Both the position numbers and the translations under genes were made by a program. Shown here in pieces: positions 35,485 through 47,379 of a DNA stretch of 64,000 nt. The notes under the pieces are model-generated. The model did not search any database, was not told the DNA's origin, and was given only the letters and a program-made list of their open reading frames with translations. The first letter of the stretch is position 1; every line of letters starts with the position of its first letter. Origin of the DNA: Dipteronia dyeriana (lineage: Eukaryota; Streptophyta; Magnoliopsida; Sapindales; Sapindaceae); contig CM065302.1 in NCBI GenBank assembly GCA_032871835.1, forward strand, positions 3,285,094-3,349,093, read 5' to 3'.

Positions 35485-36050
35485 AAGTTTTTTTTAACTG
35501 ATCGAGTTTTTTTTGTACATGATCGAGCCGTTTTTATATATGATCGAGATTTTTCTAACGGGATCGAGTTTTTTTTGTTCAAGACCGAGCTCTTTTTATA
35601 CATAATCGAGCTTTTTTATATATGGCTCGAGTTTGTTTCATATGGCTCGAGCTTTTTTTCATATGGCTCGAGCTTTTTTCAAATATGGCTCGATCTTTAT
35701 ATTTTACGGATTGAGCTTTTTTTAAGGAATCGAGCTTTTTTGTTAGGGATCGAGCTTTTTTTTGAGCGGGATCGAGGTTTTTCGGTGAGGGATCGAGCTA
35801 TTTTTATGAGGGATCGAGCTATTTGTGTAAGGGATCGAGCTTTTTTTGTCAAGGATCGAGTTTTTTTTTACGGATCGAGCTTTTTTTTACGGATCTAGCT
35901 TTTTTTCTGATGGATCGAGCGTTTTTTCGAGGGATCGAGCTTTTCTTTTTACGTATCCAGCATCTATTTTTTGGATCGAGCTTTTTTAGAATTTGATTGA
36001 GCTTTTTTTCAAATGTTTCGAGCTTTTTTTTAAAACCTTTCCAGCTTTTA
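35485..36050 (+). repeat. GATCGAG-T tract minisatellite, right array of M1
   Basis: More than twenty units of GGATCGAGCTTTTTT type lie between the transposase start and the right terminus. The T run follows GAGC on the plus strand, the same polarity as the left array. Confidence 0.9.
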
Positions 36051-36384
36051 TGCCCAAGATTATAAACTTGTTTGCACCACTGCAACTCAACTCGGCCAAA
36101 TATATATACAAAAAAATATGCATACATGTTCATTAATTCTTTTTAAAATGTTTACAACTACAGGACATAAACATAAAAAAATTGAGACAACATGTTCATA
36201 AATGTTCATACAGTGTTATACCACACAGAAATACAATAAAAAATGGAAATGAAGATCAGAAATATTAATTTACCTTCTTCTGCAATATCTGGAATGAAGC
36301 TCGTTTTCTGAAGATAAAATGGAGTAGGTGATTGATTTTCAGACAACGTTTTTTGGACGACAGTCGTTAAAGAATAAAAAATCG

Positions 36385-36503
36385 ATTATTTAAGGGCAAT
36401 TTCGGTAGCTCATCATAATAGGTGCTTTTTAAACTTAACTGATTATAATGGTGACATCACTGCAAGGGACATAAAAAAGGTGACATTCCTCACCATTTCC
36501 ACA
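36385..36503 (-). repeat. Right terminal inverted repeat of M1
   Basis: Read on the minus strand it begins GTGGAAATGGTGAGGAATGTC. It aligns in blocks with the left end (see left repeat). Confidence 0.6.
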
Positions 36504-37090
36504 ATCGTCTTTTGCCATGAAAAATTTAAAATAATTCTAAAGTAATTAGTAAGTAAATGTCATGTTTTATTTACAAATAAATTCAAAAACAATTTTTAAG
36601 TAAAGATCATCTTTTACATACAAATTAACTTAAATTAATTTGTAAGTTAATATCGTGTTTTATTTATGAATAAATTTAAATTAATTAGTAAGTAAATGTC
36701 GTTTTTAGCTACGAATAAATTCAAAATAATTTGTAAGTAAATGTTGGTGTCTCACTTACAAATAAATTTTAAATAATTTGAAAGTAAATGTCGTTTTTTA
36801 CGAATAAATTCAAAACAATTTGTAAGTAAATGACGTATTTTACTTACTAATAATTTTGAATTAGTTTGTAACAGAACAACTTAAAATTTGTAAGTAAATG
36901 AATTATGTAGACTTTTCTTACACAAATTCAAAAAAGTTTGGGCATTTACTTACGAATATTTTATTTGGTAAGTAATGATCGTTTATGAATATATTTTTTG
37001 TTGGTGAAACACTTTATTGACAAATTTCGGACACTTTCTTACAAATTTCATTAAAAATAATTTGTAAGTAAACAACTATTTCTTGTAGTG
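36504..37090 (-). mobile_element. CACTA element K1, terminal region
   Basis: The right end reads TTTCTTGTAGTG at 37079-37090, the reverse complement of CACTACAAGAAA, a classic plant CACTA terminus. Inside it an array of about 40-bp units (TTTGTAAGTAAATGTCGTTTT with ACGAATAAATT) runs to 36525, as expected for subterminal repeats. The first 9 bases (36504-36512) duplicate the left flank of M1. No transposase is present and the opposite terminus was not found. Confidence 0.72.
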
Positions 37091-39046
37091 AATCTTAAAA
37101 CCTAAAATGATATTTTGTGGTTCAAATCATATCATGTGTATTTTTAAGTAGGTGTGGAGAGTTTTCTTCCCGGATTATGGGAAGTAGTTATCTCCCGTTA
37201 TGAGAGTAGATATCCGGATCGTACATATATTATTTTATATCAGTAGGTCCCTACAGTCCTATTGTATTAGTTCTTGTAATATTAAAAAAAAAAAGATATT
37301 TTGTATTTAAAAATTAAAAATAAAAATATAGGAGCTTTAATGGGGGAGGAGGTAGTTTTGAAGTTTATTCCAATTATAATTTTTCAACAAATTTATTTTC
37401 TGGTCCTGATTTCATTCTAAACTTGGGCATAATTTGAACGGTGAAAACTACCCTCTCTTGTTTGTTTTGGTTGTGTAAATAAGCTCTCAATTCATAACCT
37501 TAATTTAGTAGATAAGTAAGTTAATTTTTTATAATTTGACCCTTGAGGAGAAATTGAGTGCGCCACTGTGCCAAGGGATAAATTGATTTAAAAAAATTAT
37601 AAAAAATAAAAAAATCTAATTCAAACGAGATGATGCCCCAAAAAGTAGATTGGTAAATCAGTGAAAAAATTAAGATACATGGGAGATGAAATAACTCTAT
37701 TAGTCTATTATTTGCATGTGTATATTTTAAGATAAAATTACAGTAGATTCTTCGAATACATGGGAGGCGGTTTCAATTTCGCTACCGGTATATGTACATG
37801 TCGCATAATGATCATTTCGTTCAAATTTATTAGATTTTTGACCCTTTGTACAACCATATTTGTAGAAAATGAAAAAAAAAAGATCTAATAGATTTAAACT
37901 GAATAAACAATTATACGAAAATTTTAATACGTAACTGTCAATATGCGATATGTGCGTACAGCCAAATTGATACCAATTTTAATAGTGGCCATAATTATTA
38001 TGGTCTCTTATTTTAATCACTTTATTAATTTATTTCCAAACACTCTAATTTTTTTTAGGGACACAAAATATTTTTGCCATTGATTCTTCCATGTTGTCCA
38101 TGTTTCGCCCTTAATTGTTGAAAATGTTTTAAATGATCCATTTAAGTATAAAAAAATTGCACTAAAGCCATCAGTTGTTGAAAATGTTTCAAATTAGCCA
38201 GGTTAACATTTCCTTCAAAAAAAAATTAGCTCCTCTCCGACCTATTTTTATCATCATTGTTCACCCACTTTATGTTCTCCGATTTTGACACCTGATATCT
38301 TGTTAGAAAGCCTGTAACGATTACTTTCCATAGCCACTAAGATTACCTTAAGTCATTTTTATCCTTAAACTCAAGTCTTAAAAGTACATTTCCAAGTGAA
38401 TGTAACAACATTTTCAGTACAATAGAAAATGTAAGACCCCTCAAAAGGGAGGTTAAAGGGTAAAGAGATGGAAAAGAAAACCACGATGGTACATAATTTT
38501 AAGGTTTTGTATCCATCCATTCTGTTTGTTTTGTTATTAATAAAAACAAATGGGTAATTTCCTCCCACATCATTATATAATCAACTATGAATCCCACAAC
38601 ATTAGATAATCAAAAGGGTGTAAAGTATAAACTACAAATCTTTTTTTTTTCTCTATTTAAGTATTTTACTTTTAAGAAAATCCAGATTTTGTTTCATATT
38701 TTTTACAATTTTGATCAATTAATTTTAATATATTTTTACCATTTTATTTTACTTACTATTTTAACTTTTTAAGGTTAAAAAAGTAATTTTACCACTAAAA
38801 AACTAGTCAAATACACTAAATTGATGAATTTAAAAAACATAGGAACGAAAGTTCCTAAAAATGAAAAGAGAGTTAAAAAAAGACATAAACCGAAAAAACA
38901 TAGGGATTACTATGATAATTCCCCAAAATTATATGAAGACTGTGGATCCGACCCAGTCCAACAAATTGTGACCCGAATTCCCGCTTTTATGTTCATGAGT
39001 CCATCTCATAAGTTGAAACCCTCAACAGAAAACTTACTACTCTGCA
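37091..39046. other. Non-coding AT-rich DNA upstream of the PPR gene
   Basis: Nothing recognisable as a gene or element end was seen. Two imperfect copies of a GTTGAAAATGTTT phrase occur near 38115 and 38175. The promoter of the PPR gene would lie at the right end. Confidence 0.45.
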
Positions 39047-40762
39047 ATGGCAAAAATCAAGACCTATCTTCGTCCATCTTCTTCATCTTCTTCTTCATTT
39101 TTGAACTTCAAACTTTTTTCTTCATCAACCCATTTGAAGAAAAGACACCCAACTTCAAATTAGAGAAATGAAGTCCCACCTAAACTTGGCACCTTCAGTT
39201 GCAGACCAAACCTCACTTGACAAATTCCTCAATGAAAAGTGTAGATCAGGTAACGTCTCTCCCGATGAAGCTCATTACGTTTTTGATTGCATGATTCAGA
39301 GGCAACCCGCTCCTCACATGTCATCTTTCAATAAGTTGTTTACTGCACTTGTTAAGATTAAGCATTATGATGATGTTATCTCTCATTTTAAGAGATTTAA
39401 CTCAACTGGGTTGCTTCCAGATTTGATTACTTTCAACATTTTGCTTAATTGCTTAAGCAATATTGGTAGATCTTGTGATGGTTTTGTTGTTTTAGGGATG
39501 ATTCTGAGGTTGGGTTTCAGCCCAGATATGGTGACTTATAATAGTTTGATTAAAGGTTTGTGTAGGGAGGGTAGAATCATGAAGGCTACATGCTTGTTTA
39601 AGAAAATGATTGCCTTTGGATGTAGGCCTGATGTGATTACATATGTGACATTAATAAAGGGGTTGTGTCAAACAGGGAATACAAGTGTTGCTCTTAAGTT
39701 ACATTAGCAAATGGTTAAGGGGAATGGAGAAAATGAGGTTATCTGTAAGCCCGATATTGTTTCCTATACTAGTTTGGTTGACGGTCTTTATAAAGATGGG
39801 TCTATAGACAAGACAGAGGAACTATTTTCGGAAACCTGATGTAGTTTCATATACATCTTTAATTCACGGTTTGTGTTGTTGGGGTAAATGGGAGGTAGCT
39901 AAAGATTTGATTGTTGTGATGATGGATCAACATGTGCATCCTAATGTAGTGACCTTTAGTGTGATTATAGACGAGCTTTGCAAGAATGGGAACATTGTCA
40001 AAGCGAATGAATTGTTAGAATTAATGATTCATAGAGGTGTGAAACCCGACTCAATTACTTATAACACATTGATAAATGGTTTTTTCTTGGCGGGTAGAAT
40101 TGATGATGTGAAGGAGTTGTTTGTTTCTATGACAAATAAGGGGAGTACACGTATTGTTTTTAGCTATAATATTATGATCAACGGGTATTGTAAGAATTAG
40201 AAGTTAGAGCAAGCTGTGAGTCTTTACAGCGAGATGATTTCAAAGGGAGTTATGATAAATACGACGACATATAACACTTTATTAAGTGGTCTTTTCCAAG
40301 CCAGTAAGATTACACATGCAAAAAAGATGTTTGGTGAGATGCGACTTAATAATGTTGTGCCTGATGAATGTACATATAATATTTTCGTTGATGGGTTGTG
40401 CAAGAATGGTTGTATCACTGAGGCAATGTATGTATTTCATATTTTAAAAAAAGGCAAGTTTGATCTTAGCATTAAAACCTACAGCTGCTTCCTACATGGA
40501 TTGTGCAAAACAGGGAAGCTCGAAATTGCTTGTAAACTATTTCACAAATTGGCCCAAGAAAGTTTGCTACCAAATGTTATCACATATAACATCATCATCA
40601 ATGGGCTTTGTAAAGAAGGGCGGTTAGAAGAGGCAAACGATTTGTTATCGTATATGGAAGAAAAGGGTTTTGCTCTTGACATAATCACATATGATACACT
40701 CATGCATGGATTTCTACATAATGATGAGACAATAAAAGTGGTTAAACTTCTTCACAAAATGG
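39047..40762 (+). pseudogene. Restorer-of-fertility-like P-class PPR gene, truncated
   Basis: About 14 PPR motifs of 35 residues can be read (for example TYNSLIKGLCREGRI and TYNIIINGLCKEGRL). Such proteins bind organellar RNA, usually in mitochondria. An ATG at 39047 opens MAKIKTYLRPSSSSSSSFL, a good mitochondrial presequence. One frameshift separates it from the PPR frame, which is open from 39168. In-frame TAG codons occur at 39705 and 40198, both explainable as CAG to TAG. A small deletion lies near 39835. The gene ends mid-motif at LLHKMAR, where T3 sequence begins, so the C-terminus is lost. Confidence 0.85.
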
Positions 40763-42300
40763 CCCGGGGCTAGGCAACCCACATTTGATCGCTTGGGGCC
40801 TGCCCCTCGGGAATCAACTAGTAACAAAACGGGGCACCCGACCTCGATCCGGGATAGGCTAAGGCCCATGTCCCATGTTCCCCGAAGTGTTGCCACGCTA
40901 CCAACCACGACAAGTCAAATCCGCAGCAGATGTCCTTTCCAGTTCAATAAGGGAAGCCCGGAGCAGAGAAGAAGAAAGTCAGCCTTGTCCCCGAGCAAGC
41001 CCCCTCCAAAGAAGGAACCGGGTAGGGATTACCAGTTCATCAGAGGGATCTGATGGTGAGAAATCGAGATCTAGTCAAGGAAGTCCGAAAGCAAGCGACT
41101 AAGGGACTAGTTGGTTGAGCTACAGAAAGAGGTCCAATTGATGAAGAAGGGGAAGTACAAGGAGGATAAGAAAGATCCTCCGAGTGAAATGAACGCCACC
41201 TTCACCATAAGGATTCGAGAGGCAGAGCTCCCGCCTAAGTTTAAAATGCCAGCTGATAGGTTCTCCAGAACTGAAGATCCGCTGAGCCATTTAGAGAGCT
41301 TCGTTCAACAGATGGAGGTCCAGAACACAACCAGGGCCGCTATGTGTCGGATGTTCCCCACTACACTCACGGATTATGCTAAGACTTGGTTTATGAAACT
41401 ACCCGTCAGGAGCGTAGATTCCTTCACCAAATTATCAACTGACTTCTGCTCACAGTTCTAGGGGGTTAAGCCCCAACTGAAAGACCCGATTCATCTACAA
41501 TACGTGATCCAGGAGAGAGGGGAAACTCTCCGGCTTATGTCAACCGTTTCCACAAGGAAGTCATCCAGATGAGGGTCTTCACTGAGAGAGAAACCCTCGC
41601 CAACTTCAGAAGAAATTTATGGGCAGGAAAACTATTCCGATCCTTTGCCAAGAGACCTCCGGAAACCTACTAGGAAGCCTATGATCAGGCTCTGGAACAG
41701 ATCGAGGTCAACAAAGAGCGCAAGGTCAAGATGGAGCATGACGACATGAGAGCCGAAAAGCGACAAAAGAAGGAAGCTCCCAGACCCGAGCAATATCAAA
41801 AGAGCAGGAACAAACCTCCTAATAAATCAACATACGGTTTCCCTCTTCCTCAACCCAGATCAGAAAGGTATCCAGACAAGCGGGCTCCTCCTCAAGCTTT
41901 ACCACCTCCCAGGACAGTGGCCCTATAGCTCGCGATGAGAGGGGGTACGACCATTACACTCCCTTGAATGCGTCTCGAGAAACAATCTACCTCGCCATCC
42001 AGGGATAAAGGTTTGTTACAAAAGCCCACTCCTATTAAAGCCACGGTCGATAAAAGAAATCGTTACAAATATTGTGACTTTCACTAGGACGTAGGGCACA
42101 ATACTTCAGAATGCTACAACATGCGGAACCAGATTGAGGCTTTGGTCATGGGAGGATGCTTGATAGAGTTCTTACAACAAGTCAGGGAGAATATTCAAAC
42201 TAGAAGGGAGGTGCAAGCAGAGATCCAGGAACATGCTGAGAAGAGGAAGAGAGAGCAGGCAGACCTGATGCAACAAATTTAGGTAATACACACTATCAGC
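40763..42300 (+). pseudogene. Gag of Tat element T3
   Basis: The leader and gag start directly after the PPR gene, with no 5' LTR or primer site, so T3 is 5' truncated. The best block (41111-41461) has AELPPKFKMPADRFSRTEDP, SHLESFVQQMEVQ, then FPTTLTDYAKTWFMKLP. Later frames show YKYCDFH*DVGHNTSECYN, the zinc-binding motif with one stop inside. At least six stops or shifts are present. Sequence near 40830 matches the T4 gag start. Confidence 0.78.
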
Positions 42301-42885
42301 GGAGGTCCCACTTTGGCCGGTACCTCTCACAATTCCAGAAAAAATCATGCGAGGAAGGTCCCTTGTACGGACGAGGGGCGGGATATCTTCAAGGTCGACC
42401 AGAGATCAACCAATCCCTCCCAGCTTTCACAGATCATCTTCACTGAAGCAGATGTCTATAACACCGTGCAACCACATGATGACCCCATGGTCATCACAAT
42501 ACAAATTGCCAACTTCATGGTACACCGCGTGCTCGTCGACACAGGTTGCAGCGTCGACGTTCTGTTCAAAGATACTTTGGAAAAACTAAACTCAAAGCAA
42601 TGGTGCTACAACAGTTGTACTACTCCATTATACGGTTTCACTGGGGACTCCATCACACCCGTAGGATTAAAAGTCCTACCAGTGATCATCGGAGCCACAC
42701 CTCTTCAACAAAACAACTTCGTAGTGGTGGATACCCTGTCGGCTTACAACGCAATATTAGGGAGGCCATTCCTATCATCCCTAAAGGGGGTCCTGTCTAT
42801 TTACCATAATGTTCTGAAGTTCCCAGTAGGAGACAAGGTGGGAGAGGTTCGGGGTGATCAGCAAGCAGCTAGGAAATGATACCCA
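42301..42885 (+). pseudogene. Aspartic protease of T3
   Basis: The block 42313-42879 is open. The active site is VLVDTGCSVDVLF, followed by FVVVDTLSAYNAILGRPFLSS as in T4. It ends at TGA before the linker. The active-site triad DTG is intact. Confidence 0.8.
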
Positions 42886-44188
42886 GTGTCGGCTAACCCA
42901 ACAGCTCTAGCTAAACAGCTTGCCCAAGTAACGACTATCCAAGACGGGTTGACCTCGGCACTAAACCTGGAAGACGCGGGCTCCACCGATTATCCAGAAG
43001 AAGGCCTTGTGGTGCCCGACATGGAAGAACAGAGAAGGGAATGGGCCAGCGGCCACACGATCGACAAGTTAGAGGAGATTCCTGTTCAACTAATCGATCC
43101 CTCGAAGGTCGTCAAGACCGGAGCTACCCCTGAGCCAGGAATGATAGAGGGCTAGATTAGGCTCCTCATGGAGTTCAACGATATTTTTGCCTAGAGTCAT
43201 GCGGAGATGCTGGGGATCCCGATGACATTAGCTATTCATAAAATGACGGTGGATCCGACCTTCAAGCCTGTCAAACAGAAAATGTGCCACTTCAACAATG
43301 AAAGAAATTTGGCGGTTCAAGAAGAGGTGGTTAACTCATCCGGGTAGGCTTCATTCGAGAAGCCGGCTATCCCGAATGGCTCGCCAACGTGGTTATGGTC
43401 ACGAAGGCAAATGGGAAGTGGCTTATGTGCGTGGACTACACCGACCTCTACCGGGCATGCCAGAAAGACAGTTTTCCTCTGTCAAAAATTGATCAGTTGG
43501 TCGATTCCACCTTCGGGAACAAGCTCCTGAGCTTCATGAACTCGTTTTCCGGCTACAACCAGATTATGATGCATCCCACGGACCAAGGTAATGCCTTTCG
43601 GGCTCAAAAATGCTGGAGCTACTTACCAGCGGTTAGTCAACCGTTTGTTTAAGCCTGAAATTGGAAGGTCGATAGAGGTATATATCGATGATATGATCAT
43701 TAAGTCTTCGACCTCGGAAGGCCACCTGGACGACCTTCGAAGGACCTTCATGATCCTAAGGGAAAACCAGATGAGGTTGAACCCTTCCAAATACACCTTT
43801 GGTGTAACTACGGGAAAGTTTCTAGGCTTCATGGTCCATGAGAGAGGTATAGAGGCTAACCCAGAAAAAATCACGGCTATCTTGGACCTAGAATCCCCCG
43901 CATCTCTTAAACAGGTTCAAGCCTTGACCGGTCAAGTAACATCGCTTAACAAGTTCATCTTCCGGTCTACCGATAAGGGCCTACCATTCTTCAAAGCTAT
44001 CAAGCTGGGAAGAAATATGAAGTGGGATCAGAAGAGTGAACAGACTTTCCAAGCTTTCAAAAGATACCTAACAAGCCCTCCACTGCTGGTCAAGCCAAAT
44101 CTTGGAGAAAAGCTCCAAATATACTTGGCTGTATCAGAAACCGCTGTAAGTGGGGCCTTGGTCAAGGAATACGGGGATAGGATCTAGC
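42886..44188 (+). pseudogene. Reverse transcriptase of T3
   Basis: The linker (42886-43155) ends at TAG. A second TAG at 43192-43194 falls in the motif DIFA*SHAEM, where Trp is expected. RT follows in two frames: VVMVTKANGKWLMCVDYTDL, FSGYNQIMMHPTDQ, then after a deletion of about 45 bp the frame MPFGLKNAGATYQRL with YIDDMI. The thumb (FLGFMVHERGIEANPEKI) and RNase H start are in the same frame to 44187. The catalytic box is preserved, but the palm is interrupted. Confidence 0.82.
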
Positions 44189-44550
44189 GACCTATCTACT
44201 ATGTGAGTCGCACTCTAACCAAGCCCGAAAAGAACTATACTTTTCTGGAAAAGCTCGCTTATGCCTTGGTGACCTCGGCAAGGAAACTCCGTCCTTACTT
44301 TCATGCTTATTCAATAGCAATGGTGACGGATCAACCCCTCCGTCAGTTCTTGCAAAGACCGGATGTTTCTAGAAGGCTGGTTTTATGGGCCCTAGAGCTT
44401 ACCCAGTTAGATTTAAAATATAATCCTAGGACCACGATAAAAGCTCAAGCACTAGCGGACTTTGTGGCTGAACTTTCAGTACCTTCAGATCAGGCAACCG
44501 CCGCGGTAACAGATGTTACCCTTGAGAGGATTCCAGAAGCTGACAACTGA
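44189..44550 (+). pseudogene. RT-linked RNase H of T3
   Basis: After the TAG at 44185-44187 the frame continues PIYYVSRTLTKPEKNYTFLE, then KLRPYFHAYSIAMVTDQPL and LDLKYNPRTTIKAQALADF. Apart from that stop the domain is open. Confidence 0.8.
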
Positions 44551-45047
44551 CCGGAGGGCTGCGAGTCATGGACACTCTACACTGACGGAGCTTCCTGGCA
44601 GTCCGGGGGAGGAGCGGCCATAGCCCTCATCGACCCCGAAGGAACTGAGTACTGCCATTGTTTCAGGTTTGAATTTAAAGCCATAAACAATGAAGCGGAA
44701 TACGAAGCCCTGCTAGCTGGGATTAAATCTGCCATAGAGCTCGGGGTCGATTACCTAAACATCAAGAGCGACTCTTCACTCGTGGTCAACCAAGTTTCTG
44801 GGAATTTTCAGGCCAAAGGGGATAACATGATCGCTTACCCGAAACTCGTACAACAGCTCAGGTCTAGATTTAGGGATTCAGAATCGAGCAGATACTTCGA
44901 CAGCTAAATCATCGGGCTGACGTCCTAGCTTAGATAGCTGCCTATGGTGGCCAGACCCTACGGCACAGAGTCCCTCTTCAAGTAATCCCCCTACCTAGCA
45001 CTACGACTGGTAAAGAAGCTTATACCCTAGACAGATAGCCATGCTCG
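44551..45047 (+). pseudogene. Second RNase H of T3
   Basis: The translation shows WTLYTDGASWQSGGG, FKAINNEAEYEALLAGIKSA, IKSDSSLVVNQVSGNFQAKG: the additional RNase H specific to Tat elements. Stops at about 44550 and 44905 bound it. Acidic positions of the active site (D, E, D) are visible. Confidence 0.8.
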
Positions 45048-46281
45048 ATGGATCCAATAACAGAATATCTACAGGATGGAAAACTCCTCGGGGAGCCCGA
45101 CCAAGCTAGGAGGGTTAAAAGGCTCTCGGCCCGATATTGCATGGTGGATGGACATTTATACCGAAGGGGGAAATCCCTTCCCCTGCTCCGATGTCTACAC
45201 CCGGAAGATGCCAAGTGGGCTTTGAGAGAGGTTCATTCAGGAGAATGCGGGAACCATATTGGAGGAGAGGCCTTGGCATATCAGGTTTTTCGCATGGGGT
45301 ATTACTGGCCGACCATCCATCAAGATGCTAAGAACTTGGTGCAAACCTGTGAGGCGTGCCAGAAGGCCGCAAACTTGAGTCACCTCCCTCCAGAGCTTTA
45401 ATCGTCCCTTAGCTCGCCATACCCCTTTGCTATGTGGGGGGTCGATTTGATTGGACCGCTTCCTACAGCTCCGGGATAGGCCAAGTATGCTATCGTAGCA
45501 ATTGACTACTTAACAAGATGGGTTGAAGCCGGGGCACTCTCCATGATATCGGAAGAAAACACAACAAGATTCATCAAAACCAATGTAGTTTGCAGGTTCA
45601 GAACCCCTCTGGTCATCATAACTGACCTTGGGAAACAAATCGACAATGCCCGATTCAGAGATTTCTGTCAAGGTTTGGGAATCGACATTCATTTTGCTTT
45701 GGTAGCCCACCCTCAGACCAATGGTCTGGTGGAATCCACGAACAAAACCATCAAGAAGTTGTTGAAGAAAAAACTACAGCAAAAGAAAGGCAGATGGGTA
45801 GAGGAGCTTCCCGAGGTCCTCTGGGTTTATCGCACTATAAGGAGAACAGCTACCAGGGGAAATGCCCTACTAGCTGGTCTTCGGGGTTGAAGCAGTCCTA
45901 CCTATAGAGCACAAGTTGACCTCCTTTAGAGTCCAGCGTTTTGAACCGAGAAGCAATGTAAACAAGCTCCAAGCTAGCTTGGACCTCCTGGAGGAAAAGC
46001 AAGATCGAATAGCTGAAAAGGTAGCAATCTACCAAGGCAGAATTGCCAGGTACTTCAACAAGAGGGTTAAAACCCGAAGCTTCAAAGAAGAGGATTTGGT
46101 CCTCCAGAAAGTGATGTTGAACACCAAGAAGAGGTCAGACGGGGTCCTAGAGCCCAACTGGGAAGGACCCTACCTAATAAAAATGGTGATTCGTAATAGA
46201 GCATACAAGCTCGAGGATATGGATGGCCGACTCATCTACCATACTTGGAATGCGGATTACCTAAGGAAATTCTACCCTTGA
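45048..46281 (+). pseudogene. Integrase of T3
   Basis: The zinc finger (GECGNHIGGEALAYQVF, ending CEACQ) is followed by a core with DYLTRWVEA, TDLGKQIDN and NGLVESTNKTI. A stop falls after PPEL, and a TAG replaces the Gln that T4 keeps in PGQAK. A frameshift near 45885 leads into the C-terminal frame 45916-46281, ending NADYLRKFYP. The second motif has Leu in place of the usual Asn (TDLG). Confidence 0.8.
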
Positions 46282-47088
46282 ACAGGGGACTCAGGAGCAG
46301 GGCAACCTCCGGCTAGCTTCTTTTATTTTTTTTCTTCTTCTGATAGTATTGTACTCCATCTTCCATATCAATAAAGCTAACATTTTCCTGTTTACTTCTT
46401 CTTCAACTATGTCCTACAATGATTTGGGTCTACATGAAAAGTTTCGACATTATCGCCTCAAGACCAGGTGTAAGCGGGGAAGCTCCCTCCCTGCTCCTAA
46501 TGCCTTGGTCAGGCTACCCTCATAATAAGGAATCGAGCTTGAAAGCCCGGAAGCCCTCCTTATCCCGAACCTAAGAAGGACTAAACTATTTTTCTCTTTT
46601 TAATGTTCTATTCGGGCTACAACCTCCCAAACGGGCTCAGGGATGGAGGGCTCGACTTACTTAAACTCTTCTCCTTGATACAGGGTTACTTACTACAGCA
46701 AGCCCACAATCAAACTAGGGGACTGCCAGCTAAAGAAGTGGAGCTAGGAGTTCCATTGCTCGTTTCGATATGAAAGTTGGACGATAAAGCAAGTTCATGG
46801 AAGCCAGAGTTAGATCTGGGATTGAAATTTTATTATTTAGTAAGGGAGCCTATCCCTCAACAAGGCTACTACAAGCAAGGGGGGCCCAATCCCTGGTTCC
46901 GGGCTATAAAAGAAAAATAATAAAAGAACAAACACAGTTGAAGATAGGATGCCCACCCCCTCTTTCTGGCATTCTAGATAGGTTACATAAGAAAGAATTC
47001 AAGCTCCTTCATCTTCCTGAGGACCTCCAGCCTCCTCTTCCACAGGATGAACCTCGCCCTCTGCTCCTATCCCCGATTGCGGCTCTTC
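46282..47088. other. T3 3' untranslated region
   Basis: It contains one copy of a unit similar to the T4 repeat (CTTGGTCAGGCTACC near 46522) but no array. The right part leads into the 3' end of the antisense gene. The plus-strand open frame at 46797-47159 is not supported by similarity. Confidence 0.5.
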
Positions 47089-47379
47089 CTAGCCAGCTGC
47101 ATCCGCCGCCTCCTCCACATCGACCTGTAGATCAACCCCGGCTGCCTCGGGTTCAGTAGGATCATCCTCCACGATTTCATTGATCACCGTCATAACTTCA
47201 GGTGGTATAGCTGCTTCGAGAAGGCTGGACACCGACTTAGGCACGATTTGGCTTCTTCAATTGCTTCTCAGCTCCCTCCACGAAAGGACCAACTCCATCA
47301 GTTTCGGGGCAAGACATCTCCGCAGCCCGCGATATGACCTCCGCTTTATCCCAATCGGTGATACTAGAAATATCGAATA

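Larger units (their letters stand above)
23602..36503. mobile_element. Mutator-like element M1 with Ulp1/DUF1985 cargo
   Basis: The element is 12.9 kb, or about 8.55 kb without nested L1. Its ends form diverged long inverted repeats: left ATATCACCA, then TTTAAAAGGCACC; right (reverse complement) ATGTCACCA, then TTTAAAAAGCACC. It carries a DUF1985/Ulp1-like gene on plus and a MURA transposase on minus, converging near 32500. This resembles the Kaonashi/CUMULE class of MULEs that carry Ulp1-like proteases. Both genes are disrupted, so the copy is dead. Confidence 0.75.

Noticed and set aside
35482..35898. Long plus-strand open frame rich in Phe, Asp and Arg
   Set aside because: It is translated minisatellite; codons simply follow the GATCGAG-T repeat.
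46797..47159. Plus-strand open frame of 120 codons
   Set aside because: It is the mirror of the antisense gene's tail and untranslated region, and shows no family motif.
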